DNA of 6,833 bases from JBLHKE01 sp047619485 (GTDB lineage Bacteria; Verrucomicrobiota; Verrucomicrobiia; Verrucomicrobiales; DEV007). The stretch spans positions 1 through 6,833 of the forward strand of contig JBLHKE010000427.1 in NCBI GenBank assembly GCA_047619485.1, read 5' to 3'. The notes under the pieces were generated by a model, which saw only the letters and a program-made list of their open reading frames with translations, was not told the DNA's origin and did no database searches. This document shows positions 6,662 to 6,833 of this stretch, piece by piece (positions within the stretch are counted from its first letter, which is position 1; each line of letters begins with the position of its first letter). The position numbers and the translations under genes are program-made.

Positions 6662-6833
6662 ATGTCAGAGCTGAAAGACACGCAGAACGAATTGGACGAA
6701 CGCCACATCGCGATCGATCGCGTCGGCGTGAAAGCCTTGCGCTACCCGGTCGAAATCAAAGACAAGGAGAGCCGCAAGCAGAGCACGGTGGCGATGGTAT
6801 CGTTGGCGGTCGATCTTCCCCACCATTACAAGG
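6662..6833 (+). CDS. folE2: GTP cyclohydrolase FolE2 (type IB), N-terminal part; runs off the window
   Basis: The first 57 codons are visible: MSELKDTQNELDERHIAIDR, then VGVKALRYPVEIKDKE, a QSTVAMVSLAVDLP segment and HHYK at the edge. The pattern DxQNxxDxRxIxIxxVGVKxLRYP followed by TVA...VDLP is the characteristic opening of the FolE2/COG1469 family, about 260-300 residues in full. The enzyme converts GTP to 7,8-dihydroneopterin triphosphate, the first step toward folate and queuosine, and unlike FolE does not depend on zinc. The catalytic residues lie beyond the window. The ATG at 6662 matches the family's usual N-terminus, but no Shine-Dalgarno sequence is seen in the 10 bases between it and the terminator T-run. 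Neighbouring zinc-free ribosomal proteins make a zinc-sparing role attractive. Confidence 0.9.
   Translation, partial: MSELKDTQNELDERHIAIDRVGVKALRYPVEIKDKESRKQSTVAMVSLAVDLPHHYK

Overview
The window is about 6.8 kb, moderately GC-rich, with every supported gene on the + strand. It looks like a chromosomal segment of a Gram-negative bacterium. The ebo-type gene pair, the lysine-rich DksA-like protein and the FolE2-type GTP cyclohydrolase would suit the Verrucomicrobiota (perhaps Opitutae). That placement is an impression from protein style, not a demonstrated assignment.

Positions 1-1369 hold the 3' end of a UbiA-like prenyltransferase gene and a complete sugar-phosphate-cyclase gene (3-dehydroquinate-synthase superfamily). 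Together they resemble eboC-eboD of the ebo operon. Positions 1432-5138 hold two large inner-membrane transporters 20 bases apart: a CstA-family pyruvate/peptide-type permease and an SLC13 (DASS)-type anion permease with two cytosolic RCK_C/TrkA_C domains. They probably form one transcription unit for organic-acid or other anion uptake.

Positions 5290-6833 form a different block of small information-processing genes: a DksA/TraR-type protein with a histone-H1-like lysine-rich N-terminus, ribosomal proteins L33 (rpmG) and S18 (rpsR), a strong intrinsic terminator, and the start of folE2 (GTP cyclohydrolase IB). L33 and S18 lack their zinc-ribbon cysteines, the DksA-like zinc finger has lost two of four cysteines, and FolE2 is the alternative to zinc-dependent FolE. 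This is the same set of protein families found as zinc-sparing paralogues in known Zur regulons (for example dksA2 and folE2 of Pseudomonas aeruginosa, rpmG/rpsR paralogues of actinobacteria). I see no clear Zur operator, so a dedicated zinc-starvation locus is a hypothesis; these could instead be the organism's only, constitutively zinc-free copies.

No tRNA, rRNA, CRISPR, insertion sequence or origin was recognised. No gene-free stretch exceeds 300 bases; the longest, 5139-5289, holds only a tentative promoter and the ribosome binding site of the DksA-like gene.
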